Assembly: GCF_000196495.1 (NCBI RefSeq)
Contig: NC_011312.1
Span: 1,302,001 to 1,366,000, forward strand
Direction: 5' to 3'
Length of the DNA: 64,000 bases
Origin: Aliivibrio salmonicida LFI1238
GTDB taxonomy: Bacteria > Pseudomonadota > Gammaproteobacteria > Enterobacterales > Vibrionaceae
A program made the translations under genes and the position numbers. The notes under the pieces were generated by a model. It saw only the letters and a list, made by a program, of their open reading frames with translations. It had not been told where the DNA came from and did not search any database. Shown here piece after piece: positions 26,569-34,869 of the stretch. The number at the start of each line of letters is the position of its first letter. Positions within the stretch are counted from its first letter, which is position 1.

Positions 26569-27081
26569 ATGACTTTTTCTATAAGAGAAAGTGTTGAGTT
26601 GAAAGAGGTTAATGTGACAACAATAAAGAAAGGGCTACGTGCGGTTGCCATATTGGAAGCCAGTAAGGGGATAATGTCTCTATTGGTTGCTTTTGGGGTG
26701 CATGCTTTAGCGGATCATAATTTACGACATTTAGCTGAATTAATAGTGAGCCGTTTACACTTAAATCCAGCAAGTCATTTACCTAGTGTATTTATTGATG
26801 CTGCGAGTGGATTAACTGACGCTAAAATCATGTTATTTACCATTGGTGCGGTGGTGTATTCAATCATTAGGCTTGTTGAAGCTTATGGACTATGGCGAGC
26901 ACAAGTATGGACTGAATGGTTTGCTTTAGTAAGCGGGGCTATCTATATCCCTTTTGAACTTTATGAAATTATCTTCCGTACAAGTATTCTGAGTTTTGGT
27001 GCATTCATTATTAATATCATTGTTGTGGGATACATGGCTTATGTGATCCTCGATAAGAAAAAAGTCACGCCAATATCCTGA
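26569..27081 (+). CDS. DUF2127 membrane protein
   Basis: 170 aa inner-membrane protein with four hydrophobic segments, matching DUF2127 (GLRAVAILEASKGIMSLLVAFGVH, then RLVEAYGLWRAQVWTEWFALVSGAIYIPFELYE). Function unknown in the family. The start is uncertain: ATG 26569 lacks a well-placed ribosome site, whereas GTG 26614 (MTTIKKGLRAV) has AGAGG five bases upstream and would give 155 aa. A strong terminator follows. Confidence 0.8.
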   Translation: MTFSIRESVELKEVNVTTIKKGLRAVAILEASKGIMSLLVAFGVHALADHNLRHLAELIVSRLHLNPASHLPSVFIDAASGLTDAKIMLFTIGAVVYSIIRLVEAYGLWRAQVWTEWFALVSGAIYIPFELYEIIFRTSILSFGAFIINIIVVGYMAYVILDKKKVTPIS

Positions 27082-27130
27082 TCGTTAATTTATCTTCAAA
27101 TACGCACTGAATAAGTTTCGTCATAAATAC

Positions 27131-27168
27131 AAAAATCCCCTTATTTGTTGAGAGTAAGGGGATTTTTG
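27131..27168. terminator. Bidirectional intrinsic terminator
   Basis: AAAAATCCCCTTA and TAAGGGGATTTTT form a long stem with A/T flanks between the convergent DUF2127 and metalloprotease genes. Confidence 0.85.
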
Positions 27169-27186
27169 GTACTTATAGACTAGCGA

Positions 27187-29943
27187 TTATAATGGAACGG
27201 ATAATCCGGCTTGGAAGCTGTTCTTATCAGTGATTGGGTTTTCATCATTGTGAATATATTGAGTGTAAAATCCAATAGGCAATACATTCATTATTAAGGT
27301 ATCAAAATGAAGCCCAACAACGCCTTGGTTAATAGCTACGTCACCCAGAGTATTTACATTGCCTAAATCATAACGTCGGTAAGAAAATTCAATCATCTCA
27401 CGACGCAATGATATTGGGCCTTTGAAAGAATAAGCTGATAGGTTAATCACTTTTGAAAGTGTTAACTCAGCCAAGCTAGCAGTTTCAGCAAAAGCATCGT
27501 CTTTAAGTGACGGCATAATAAAGCTACTAGGATCGTTATTTATAAAATCACTGCCTTGTGTTAGCTCTACACCTCGACGCTCATATATCCCTGCTTTGTT
27601 TGTATCACTGCCTGAATACTTTCCTGATAAGTTAATGTAAAACTCTGAAGGTAAATCAGTGCCAAAAGACAGCGAAGCACCGTGAATAGCATCGTGTCGG
27701 TCTTGAACGCCATAGAGTGAAACCGCGGCTTCTTTGTTTAATAACCAACTATTACCGTAATGCTCTGTTCGAGAAATATCTAACTGAGCAGATAAAGGTT
27801 CACGTTCATCTAATTTGTAATCTTGATAGAAATTACTCGAGATTTCCGCATTCCAAAACCCTGTTTGCAGGAAAGGCAAACGTAACTGAGCAGCAACACC
27901 GCTACTGCGAGTCTGATCTTTTTGGATATTATTATCAGAGTAATTATCATTTAAGACATAATAAGCACGAACACCACCCATAATGAAAAATTGATTATTG
28001 CTGAAACCAGCACCGATCAAATCACTGTATTCATCATCATTCATTGCCCAAAGACTATAGGTGCTGCGCTCTAGAGGATCAGTAAACTCAAACGTCGCGT
28101 TATAACGTAGTTTTTGTTTACTCTCGCCGTTATCGTCTTTCTCTGTTGCTGCTCCAACCGTTAATGCACCTCGGCTGTAATGAATGTTGTTGAACAGTCC
28201 ATAAGAGGTGTCTGTATTGAGCTGTTTGTCTTCAAGGTTGGCTAATTTTTGTTGTTGTTGATCGGCTAGACCGCCTTTGTCATCCCAAAAAAGCTTAACT
28301 TGATAAGGCGCTTCTTCCGTTATCTCCATATCTTCGACAACATAATAGTAATCATCTGCAGAGATCGCGGTTGCTAGTACCTTGTCATCATTAATCAATC
28401 GGGCATCAATCACGTTGTCTGCACTAAGCACACGCTCAACTTTGCCATCTTTAGTTCGATAAAGAGAGCTACCTGTTTCAGTGTTTGCGATAAAGTAAAC
28501 TCTGCCTGAGCTATCCACATCTTTAACGATGGTATAGAAAGCGGGTAGGGTTAAGAGCGCTTCTTTGTTGCGATATAACGTGCGGTCATTGCCTTTTTGG
28601 ACAAAGTAATAGAGGTTGTCATTTTTAACTAAAACCGATGAATTAACAGCGCTGTAAAACTTGTCGCCAACATAGAGTTGAGGTTGAACAAAAGACTCCG
28701 TGGTTTTGAAATACACGTCTTTGCCGTTGCTCATATAGCCTTGATGAACTCGGCCTTCGCTGCCTTCTTTAATTTGAGCATCGTTATTAAATAAACCTTG
28801 AGTCGTACGCCAAACCGAAGTACGACGTCCTGAAACCGTATAGTATTTATCTTGGTTGTAATAGACTTTCCCCATATCTAGGCTGCTGCTTTCTTTTGTT
28901 ACTTCATTATTGGTTAAATCATAATGAACAAGCGTTGGCGCACGAACCGCGGTAGGGTTGGTTAAGAAAAGAATATTGCCTTGTTGGGTGTTGAGTTCAC
29001 CATAGTATTTAGAACGCGCAACGATTTCCCCTTGCGCCAATTGCATCTCTTTTGCTTCTTGGGCTTCTTGTTTAACCCACGCCGCAAACGTGGTATCAAA
29101 ATCTTCTCCAACCGTTTGTTTCATTGGTTTGTTGACTTGGAAAGGCCATAACCAATGCTGAGAGCGGTTTTTGAAGAACTTATTAGTGACATCTAGGCCG
29201 TAAGTTTCTGCTAGATAATATTGGTACTGAGAACCGAAAACATAAGTACTCTCTCCATACGGGAAGAAAAGGCTGTCGTTATAAAGGCGCTCTGGCGATA
29301 AGTTACCGGCTTTAGCGTGTACATGTGTCATTGCTCGGTATCGACCACTATAAAGTCGCCCCCCTTGACCATGCCAAGATTCATTTAAAACCGCATTACC
29401 CTCAAGCATAAAGCTTGAAGCGGTTGAGTTAGGTAATACCGCAGGAATAAGACCAATAGGTCCAATAGAACCATTGTGAAGAACTGCAAACATCGACTTA
29501 GAGACTACATTGTCTTTGGCGTTCATTTGATAATCATGAGCCGTTTCATGAAATAACAAGGTATCGAGCCAAGAGCTTGATGAGAAATAGTCGGGAAGTT
29601 GTGCGCCACCCATATAGTTGATTTGGCGATTGAGCGGATATTGAGTTGAAAAACCATTAGCGATTTGATTGTAAGATGACATCAAACCGACATTTAAACG
29701 GTCATCCATTTGATACCCAAAGGTGTCCTCATAAGCTGGCTGTAATATGCTTTCAATACTTGCAGCATGCTCTGCGTGCTGTTTGTTTTCTTCGGTGAAA
29801 ATAAGGCGAGTATTACGCACGTCTTGGGTGTAGTAATCCTGATCTTGTGCAACACCTGCTTGATTAGGCGTTACTAATGGCGCTGAATGCGCAAGAGTCG
29901 GAACTGCAATCAATAACGTTAATCCAGTAAGAAATATCTTCAT
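27187..29943 (-). CDS. Predicted outer-membrane metalloprotease: HExxH domain, beta-propeller, beta-barrel
   Basis: 918 aa with a signal peptide (MKIFLTGLTLLIAVPTLAHS). An N-terminal peptidase region holds HETAH (132-136), followed 45 residues later by FMLEGNAVLNESW with Glu181 as the probable third zinc ligand, a gluzincin-like layout. Residues about 310-540 show repeated short beta motifs with aromatic pairs (YYNQDKYYTVSGRR, DVYFKTTESF, NLYYFVQKGNDRTLY), suggesting a TolB-like propeller. Residues about 580-918 have amphipathic strands typical of a D15-like outer-membrane barrel. The likely picture is a zinc peptidase held at the outer membrane, orientation unknown. I do not recognise a named family; it may be specific to Vibrionaceae. 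Confidence 0.7.
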   Translation of the reverse strand: MKIFLTGLTLLIAVPTLAHSAPLVTPNQAGVAQDQDYYTQDVRNTRLIFTEENKQHAEHAASIESILQPAYEDTFGYQMDDRLNVGLMSSYNQIANGFSTQYPLNRQINYMGGAQLPDYFSSSSWLDTLLFHETAHDYQMNAKDNVVSKSMFAVLHNGSIGPIGLIPAVLPNSTASSFMLEGNAVLNESWHGQGGRLYSGRYRAMTHVHAKAGNLSPERLYNDSLFFPYGESTYVFGSQYQYYLAETYGLDVTNKFFKNRSQHWLWPFQVNKPMKQTVGEDFDTTFAAWVKQEAQEAKEMQLAQGEIVARSKYYGELNTQQGNILFLTNPTAVRAPTLVHYDLTNNEVTKESSSLDMGKVYYNQDKYYTVSGRRTSVWRTTQGLFNNDAQIKEGSEGRVHQGYMSNGKDVYFKTTESFVQPQLYVGDKFYSAVNSSVLVKNDNLYYFVQKGNDRTLYRNKEALLTLPAFYTIVKDVDSSGRVYFIANTETGSSLYRTKDGKVERVLSADNVIDARLINDDKVLATAISADDYYYVVEDMEITEEAPYQVKLFWDDKGGLADQQQQKLANLEDKQLNTDTSYGLFNNIHYSRGALTVGAATEKDDNGESKQKLRYNATFEFTDPLERSTYSLWAMNDDEYSDLIGAGFSNNQFFIMGGVRAYYVLNDNYSDNNIQKDQTRSSGVAAQLRLPFLQTGFWNAEISSNFYQDYKLDEREPLSAQLDISRTEHYGNSWLLNKEAAVSLYGVQDRHDAIHGASLSFGTDLPSEFYINLSGKYSGSDTNKAGIYERRGVELTQGSDFINNDPSSFIMPSLKDDAFAETASLAELTLSKVINLSAYSFKGPISLRREMIEFSYRRYDLGNVNTLGDVAINQGVVGLHFDTLIMNVLPIGFYTQYIHNDENPITDKNSFQAGLSVPL

Positions 29944-30089
29944 TTAAATTCTCTTAATATGTTTAAGGTTGTGTTATCTAATATTGATTTAAACAAACGG
30001 TCGATGAAAAATTCAATGGAATGACATTAGGTGAGATAAATAAATTATAGGTCTATTTTTAACGTCATATTGTTATTCGAGTTGAAATA

Positions 30090-30122
30090 AAAAACGGGCA
30101 ATCAAAAGTTCCCCGTTTTTAT
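30090..30122. terminator. Terminator between the OmpA-like and metalloprotease genes
   Basis: AAAAACGGG and CCCCGTTTTT form a stem with a 12-base loop and A/T flanks. It would end the OmpA-like gene on the - strand. Confidence 0.6.
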
Positions 30123-30154
30123 TCGTATCCTAGCCTAGCCAACAATCGTTATTA

Positions 30155-30745
30155 TTAGAATTTGTAAGTTGCGCCAGCGTACAATGTACCAATTGTCATT
30201 GCGTAATCATCATCGATATTATTACTGCCAGAATCAACAACAAAGAGGTCGCCTTCATAAGCAACACGGAAGGCAAGGCCACCTAATGTTTTAGGTGTAT
30301 ATTCAACACCTGCACCATAGTGGAAAGAAGTACCGCTATCGCTATCAGAAAGTCCGTATGCTTTTCCTGATTGTTCTATTGAACCTAGGCCAGCAATAGC
30401 AAATGGTCTCCAACCGCTGCCAAAGGTATAACCTACGTTTGCGGCAAGTGATACAGAAGAATGCTCAACGGTTCCGTTAATAGGAGAGTTATAATGGGTA
30501 AGTTTTAAATCACCGTATTTTGTATATTGCATTTCTACTGCAACAATGCGGTTAAACTGGTAGCCACCAATTAATTTAAAGGTAGAGTCATTATCATTAA
30601 TGTTAGCTGAACCAAAGCCACCATCATCATCAAAATCAGTCGTACCAAAACCACCGCCTAAGTAAACGCCAGAGACATCATTTGCTGCGGCATTTGCGTA
30701 TGAACAAGCAGACAGTAACGCTAATAATAGTATCGGTTTTTTCAT
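30155..30745 (-). CDS. OmpA-like outer-membrane beta-barrel protein
   Basis: 196 aa: signal peptide MKKPILLLALLSACSYANA, then an eight-stranded barrel pattern (VYLGGGFGTTDF, KLIGGYQFNRIVAVEMQYTKYG, SLAANVGYTFG, FAIAGLGSIEQSG, FHYGAGVEYTP) and the C-terminal ...GATYKF with terminal Phe required for barrel assembly. It belongs to the OmpA_membrane/OMP_b-brl group without a peptidoglycan-binding domain. It lies divergent from a ToxR-like regulator gene, so membrane-regulator control of this porin-like protein is plausible, as ToxR does for OmpU/OmpT in V. cholerae. Confidence 0.88.
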   Translation of the reverse strand: MKKPILLLALLSACSYANAAANDVSGVYLGGGFGTTDFDDDGGFGSANINDNDSTFKLIGGYQFNRIVAVEMQYTKYGDLKLTHYNSPINGTVEHSSVSLAANVGYTFGSGWRPFAIAGLGSIEQSGKAYGLSDSDSGTSFHYGAGVEYTPKTLGGLAFRVAYEGDLFVVDSGSNNIDDDYAMTIGTLYAGATYKF

Positions 30746-31118
30746 TTTGTTGTTCCGTATAAATCTTATAGGTAAAGTTAACTACATAGTAAATAGACGA
30801 TGAAAATAAACTAAATGAGTTCCACACTAAATACAAATATGTGAATTTTGTTTGATTTATTATTTCAGTTTAAAAAACTAAATTGATTGATAACTAAATC
30901 TGTTGAAAGATAAGAGTTATTTAATCCATTGTTTTATAAATAATTCGTAGATTTGCATTTCAAAGTTATAGTGAATCGTTGATTTGTATTCTTTTTTCGG
31001 TAGACTGACGCATTAGTATAAAAAAACGTAACGAAATGTTCATTTTGGTTACATTACATCTGATTTTGTTTTCAAATAAGCAAAATAACTCAATAGAATT
31101 AACTGTCGTTAGGCTCAA
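30746..31118. promoter_or_regulatory. AT-rich divergent intergenic region between the OmpA-like and ToxR-like genes
   Basis: 373 bases without a gene. It is strongly A/T-rich, as at ToxR-controlled promoters. A near-perfect inverted repeat, GTAACGAAATG (31028-31038) and CATTTTGGTTAC (31041-31052), lies about 67 bases before the ToxR-like start and may be its operator. Nothing else was recognised. Confidence 0.4.
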
Positions 31119-32027
31119 ATGCAGAAAATCACAATTGTAAATTTGGTTTTAGAACCCGCGACAAGAAGGTTAAGTAATAATGCGGATGATGCAATCATAC
31201 TTAGGCCTTTGCCTTATAACGTCTTCACATTATTGTTAGAGCAAAAAGGAAATTGCATCGATCGTGATGAACTGTTTGATGTTTGTTGGGAAGGGGCGAT
31301 TGTTACCGATCAAGCCTTAACGAATGTTATCTCCGGATTAAGACGTAATCTTATCCAATTAGAGGCAGAAGGCATTGCGATAAAAACCGTTAGTAAAGTA
31401 GGGTATTTACTGACCGTAGATGAAACCGTCGTTATGCAACCGGTAATTGAACCCAAAATTATACCGCCAGTTATTGATAATATCGAACCGAAAGCCGTTT
31501 TGGTGTCTCCTCAAGCTGAGGACCCCTTAAGGGTTCATGATAATGTCGCAATCAGTAACGATGTGCAGGTGTTGCCGACGACTGAAGTTGGTCGTTCTCG
31601 CGTGCGATTATTAACAAAGCCTTCTTTGAAATCGGCATTAATCGCCTTTTGTTTATGCTCACTAATCGCTGCTGTGTGCTGGTATGAGAAAGCATCGTCT
31701 GTTCCTTATTTTTTAGTGAAAGAAAATTACAATCATTTTGAGATAAAAAATACAGATTTCTACATACTCAATAACACAAGAGGTAAAGATAATATTGAGG
31801 CGATTCAATCGGGTCTTGAGTCTTTAAATTTAGTTGAGTGTAATGCTGAAATTTATATCCGTATGTATGACTCTGTGTACGATGACGATACTTACTCATT
31901 GAAAGGGTATATTGTTGCAAAAAACAGCAACCGAAATAGCAATTATTCATTAAGTAAGTTTTCACATGAAAATTTACCGACCATTATTGCGAACGGCCTA
32001 AAAAGAGCGAAATTAATATGCGAATAG
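31119..32027 (+). CDS. ToxR-like membrane-anchored transcriptional regulator
   Basis: 302 aa. A cytoplasmic winged helix of the OmpR/PhoB type fills residues about 5-100 (LPYNVFTLLLEQKGNCIDRDE, DQALTNVISGLRRNL, TVSKVGYLL), a proline-rich linker follows, one membrane helix spans about 172-188, and a roughly 110-residue periplasmic domain ends the protein. The periplasmic part has only two cysteines, C241 and C301, a spacing close to the C236-C293 disulfide of V. cholerae ToxR. Its stop overlaps the start of a small membrane protein gene by 10 bases, the ToxRS/VtrAC arrangement. The sequence is divergent from ToxR itself, and the signal and targets are unknown. Confidence 0.85.
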   Translation: MQKITIVNLVLEPATRRLSNNADDAIILRPLPYNVFTLLLEQKGNCIDRDELFDVCWEGAIVTDQALTNVISGLRRNLIQLEAEGIAIKTVSKVGYLLTVDETVVMQPVIEPKIIPPVIDNIEPKAVLVSPQAEDPLRVHDNVAISNDVQVLPTTEVGRSRVRLLTKPSLKSALIAFCLCSLIAAVCWYEKASSVPYFLVKENYNHFEIKNTDFYILNNTRGKDNIEAIQSGLESLNLVECNAEIYIRMYDSVYDDDTYSLKGYIVAKNSNRNSNYSLSKFSHENLPTIIANGLKRAKLICE

Positions 32028-32500
32028 TAAATCTAGTTCTATTCTTAATTTTAATTGGAGCTGGTATTTATAAATGGATGCCTGAGAATACCGAGTTTTC
32101 TGGGACCCGTTGGTCTTGCAATGAATTGTCGACGGGCTTCACTTCAGCACCTTATGAAAAGTATCAAGAAATTCTTGAACGAGATTTATTTGATTTTGCT
32201 TCGTCTTCGAATTTAACACTCTATCAATCCGGGGAATTAGTGTTTAAAAACGGAGAGAGGGAAAAGTACGAATTGCTTTATGAATTAGGGTACAAAACGG
32301 TTGCTAAGAATAAAATATCACTGGTTTATAAGAAAATAGATTGGCATAGACAACCTAAGAATGCGCCTATTTTTATTCGAGATATTGAATCCCTAAAAGG
32401 ATTTGAGTTTGATCTAAAATATATGATTGATGATGATCAATTGTATTTCCAGAATCGTATTAAAAATGAAGATAAGAATTTTGTCGGTTTTGCTTCTTAA
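32018..32500 (+). CDS. Small membrane partner of the ToxR-like regulator (ToxS/VtrC-like position)
   Basis: 160 aa with one N-terminal membrane anchor (VNLVLFLILIGAGIYKWM) and a periplasmic domain of about 135 residues rich in beta strands. The size matches VtrC (about 161 aa) and ToxS (about 171 aa), and the gene overlaps the ToxR-like gene by 10 bases, so translation is coupled. I see no clear sequence similarity to a named family; assignment rests on position, size and topology. It probably forms a periplasmic heterodimer with the regulator to sense bile salts, fatty acids or envelope state. Confidence 0.65.
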   Translation: MRIVNLVLFLILIGAGIYKWMPENTEFSGTRWSCNELSTGFTSAPYEKYQEILERDLFDFASSSNLTLYQSGELVFKNGEREKYELLYELGYKTVAKNKISLVYKKIDWHRQPKNAPIFIRDIESLKGFEFDLKYMIDDDQLYFQNRIKNEDKNFVGFAS

Positions 32501-32540
32501 ATAAAAGAAGAGGTAGTTGTTAATTACCTCTCCTCCCTTA

Positions 32541-32810
32541 TTACTTCACATCAAACGTCATCGAATACTCCATGCATCCAGTATGCTCATCCGCTTGTTC
32601 ACTCTTCACTGAAAACCCCTGCTTTAAGTAGAATTGGTAACTGGCTTCGTTTTGTTTATAGACAGATAAGCTTAGTGCATTTCGTTGCTGTTTAGCGTGC
32701 GTCATTAATTGTTGCCCAATGCCATTGCCAAAACTCTTCAGCCACAAAATCGTGCGCTTTAATTGATGTGTTAAGCCAAATGCTGAGAACTTGATTGATG
32801 TCTGTTGCAT
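32541..32810 (-). pseudogene. GNAT acetyltransferase remnant
   Basis: The C-terminal half is a clear GNAT fold end: GNGIGQQLMTHAKQQRNALSLSVYKQNEASYQFYLKQGF, holding the acetyl-CoA pyrophosphate loop remnant and the Asn/Tyr helix. The preceding 28 residues do not resemble the normal N-terminal strands and helices, and total length (89 aa) is well below the 140-150 aa of a complete enzyme. An internal deletion of the 5' part is the likely cause. Whether any protein is made is unknown. Confidence 0.6.
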
Positions 32811-32876
32811 TGTATTTTCTGATAATAGTATTAAGAAATTCCTATTTCGTATGTTGAAAAGAGTATGAATGAACAA

Positions 32877-33287
32877 TGATGATTAGCATTGAATATTTAC
32901 GACAGAATGCGTTATTTTAATAAATTAGCGCGTTTTTTGTTTACTTATTGTAGAGGAATGAATTAAGTGACAAGTAAGATAGGGTTTGGCAATGGCTATT
33001 TATAGAGTAAAAAATACGGCATGAATAGTATTCAGTATACTGATTTTTTGATTAAAAATAGTAACCAAAGTAAATTAAATGTTATTTATTTGTGTTTTAA
33101 ATTTATTTAAATAACAAGCAATTACATATATTTTATTTATATAATTCTTAATGATGTGTGATCTGCAGCTATTTATTAAACTAATAACCTGATTATTATC
33201 CTCTCGATTTTTGGAGTTTAAATTACGCTCAATTAACGTCGTAATTTAAAAAATAGTTATATAAAAGCTATCATCAGGGAGATTGAT
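32877..33287 (+). promoter_or_regulatory. Long AT-rich leader of the Dcu transporter gene with an inverted repeat
   Basis: 411 bases without a gene. TTTAAATTACG (33217-33227) and CGTAATTTAAA (33240-33250) form a perfect 11 bp stem with a 12-base loop, ending 37 bases before the start codon. It could be an operator or a transcript hairpin. No convincing FNR or CRP site was found. Confidence 0.45.
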
Positions 33288-34601
33288 GTGTTTTTAATTG
33301 AGTTTTTAATCGTTCTAGTTTGTATTTTAATTGGTGCTCGTATTGGCGGCATCGGCTTAGGTGTCATGGGAGGTATTGGTTTAGCAATACTGAGTTTTGT
33401 TTTTGGATTACAACCAACAAGTCCACCTATTGACGTAATGTTAATGATCATGGCGGTTGTTGCAGCTGCTGCAGCGATGCAAGCGGCGGGCGGTCTTGAA
33501 TATTTAATTAAGATTGCATCACGTATTTTACGTAAAAATCCACGTCACATTACCTTTATTGCTCCTTTAGTGACGTACATGTTTACTTTCTTAGCAGGTA
33601 CAGGGCACGTTGCTTATTCTGTATTGCCTGTTATTTCAGAAGTGAGCCGTCGTAGTGGTATTCGCCCAGAACGTCCGCTTGGTATGGCGGTTATCGCATC
33701 ACAATTTGCTATTGTAGCAAGTCCGATCGCGGCAGCGGTTGTTGCTTTGGTTGCTTTTTTAGAGCCGCAGGGAATTACTCTTGCTGATGTACTAATGATT
33801 ACGATCCCAGGAACTTTCTGTGGTTTAGCACTGGCTTGCGTCATCGTAAACAAGCTAGGTAAGGATCTAAAAGACGATCCTGAATATCAGCGTCGTATGC
33901 AAGATCCTGTCTTTCGTAAGGAAATGGAAGCAGAAGTTAAAGTTGAAGAGATTGAGATTAAACCGGGCGCTAAAAAAGCCGTGGGTTTATTCTTATTTGG
34001 CGCAATTGTGGTTGTTATTATGGGCGCGTTCCCATCATTACGTCCTAACTTTAATGGCTCACCTATGGGAATGGCACATACGATTGAGATCGTCATGTTA
34101 GCCATGGCAGCGTTGATTATTTTACTTTGTAAGCCTGATGGTAATGAAATAACCCAAGGTTCGGTATTCCATGCGGGTATGCGTGCAATTGTGGCTATCT
34201 TTGGTATTGCATGGTTGGGTGATACGTTTATTGCGGGTCACGACATTATGGTAAAAGAAGCGGTTTCAGGGTTAGTTGAAGTAGCGCCATGGACATTTGC
34301 TTTTGCATTATTTGGCTTATCAGTAATGGTAAACAGCCAAGGGGCAACCACTGCGGTACTTGTGCCTGTTGCGATTACTTTGGGTCTTCCACCTGAAGTG
34401 ATTATAGCTACTTTTGTTGCTGTAAATGGTTATTTCTTTATTCCTAACTACGGTCCAATTATCGCTTCTATTGATTTTGACCGAACAGGAACAACCAAGA
34501 TTGGTAAGTATATCTTTAACCACAGTTTCATGATCCCTGGTTTATTGAGTATGGTTTTTAGTATCATATTTGGTTTTGTTTTTGCGAGTATGGTTCTATA
34601 G
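33288..34601 (+). CDS. Anaerobic C4-dicarboxylate transporter, DcuA/DcuB family
   Basis: 437 aa inner-membrane carrier with about 11-12 hydrophobic segments. It aligns along its length with E. coli DcuA and DcuB: GARIGGIGLGVMGGIGLAIL, PPIDVMLMIMAVVAA, LRKNPRHITFIAPLVTY, FAGTGHVAYS-type GTGH motif, and a C-terminal FDRTGTTKIGKYIFNHSF. These carriers exchange fumarate, malate or aspartate for succinate in anaerobic respiration. The start is GTG 33288 with AGGGAG six bases upstream. Features are mixed between DcuA and DcuB, so I do not assign one symbol. Confidence 0.9.
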   Translation: MFLIEFLIVLVCILIGARIGGIGLGVMGGIGLAILSFVFGLQPTSPPIDVMLMIMAVVAAAAAMQAAGGLEYLIKIASRILRKNPRHITFIAPLVTYMFTFLAGTGHVAYSVLPVISEVSRRSGIRPERPLGMAVIASQFAIVASPIAAAVVALVAFLEPQGITLADVLMITIPGTFCGLALACVIVNKLGKDLKDDPEYQRRMQDPVFRKEMEAEVKVEEIEIKPGAKKAVGLFLFGAIVVVIMGAFPSLRPNFNGSPMGMAHTIEIVMLAMAALIILLCKPDGNEITQGSVFHAGMRAIVAIFGIAWLGDTFIAGHDIMVKEAVSGLVEVAPWTFAFALFGLSVMVNSQGATTAVLVPVAITLGLPPEVIIATFVAVNGYFFIPNYGPIIASIDFDRTGTTKIGKYIFNHSFMIPGLLSMVFSIIFGFVFASMVL

Positions 34602-34751
34602 TCATTAATTATAGCCATTAAACTGTACGTCGTACTTATTTGTTGTTATTATGCACGGGAATGAAGTATTAATGGTTTCCATTACTAACTTCGTCTTTGG
34701 CTAGCAATAAAAATAAGAATATAAAACTCGGACTTATAAAAGTGATGAGTA

Positions 34752-34788
34752 TAAAAAAGGCAATAGCATCGAGCTATTGCCTTTTTGT
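34752..34788 (+). terminator. Intrinsic terminator after the Dcu gene
   Basis: AAAAAGGCAATAGC and GCTATTGCCTTTTT form a long stem followed by T-rich sequence. Confidence 0.85.
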
Positions 34789-34869
34789 CTTTAATTCGCA
34801 ATAAATCCGAAAACAAACTGTCACATAACCATTCTATGATCGCCAAATCAAATTGATCATGGAGGATAT

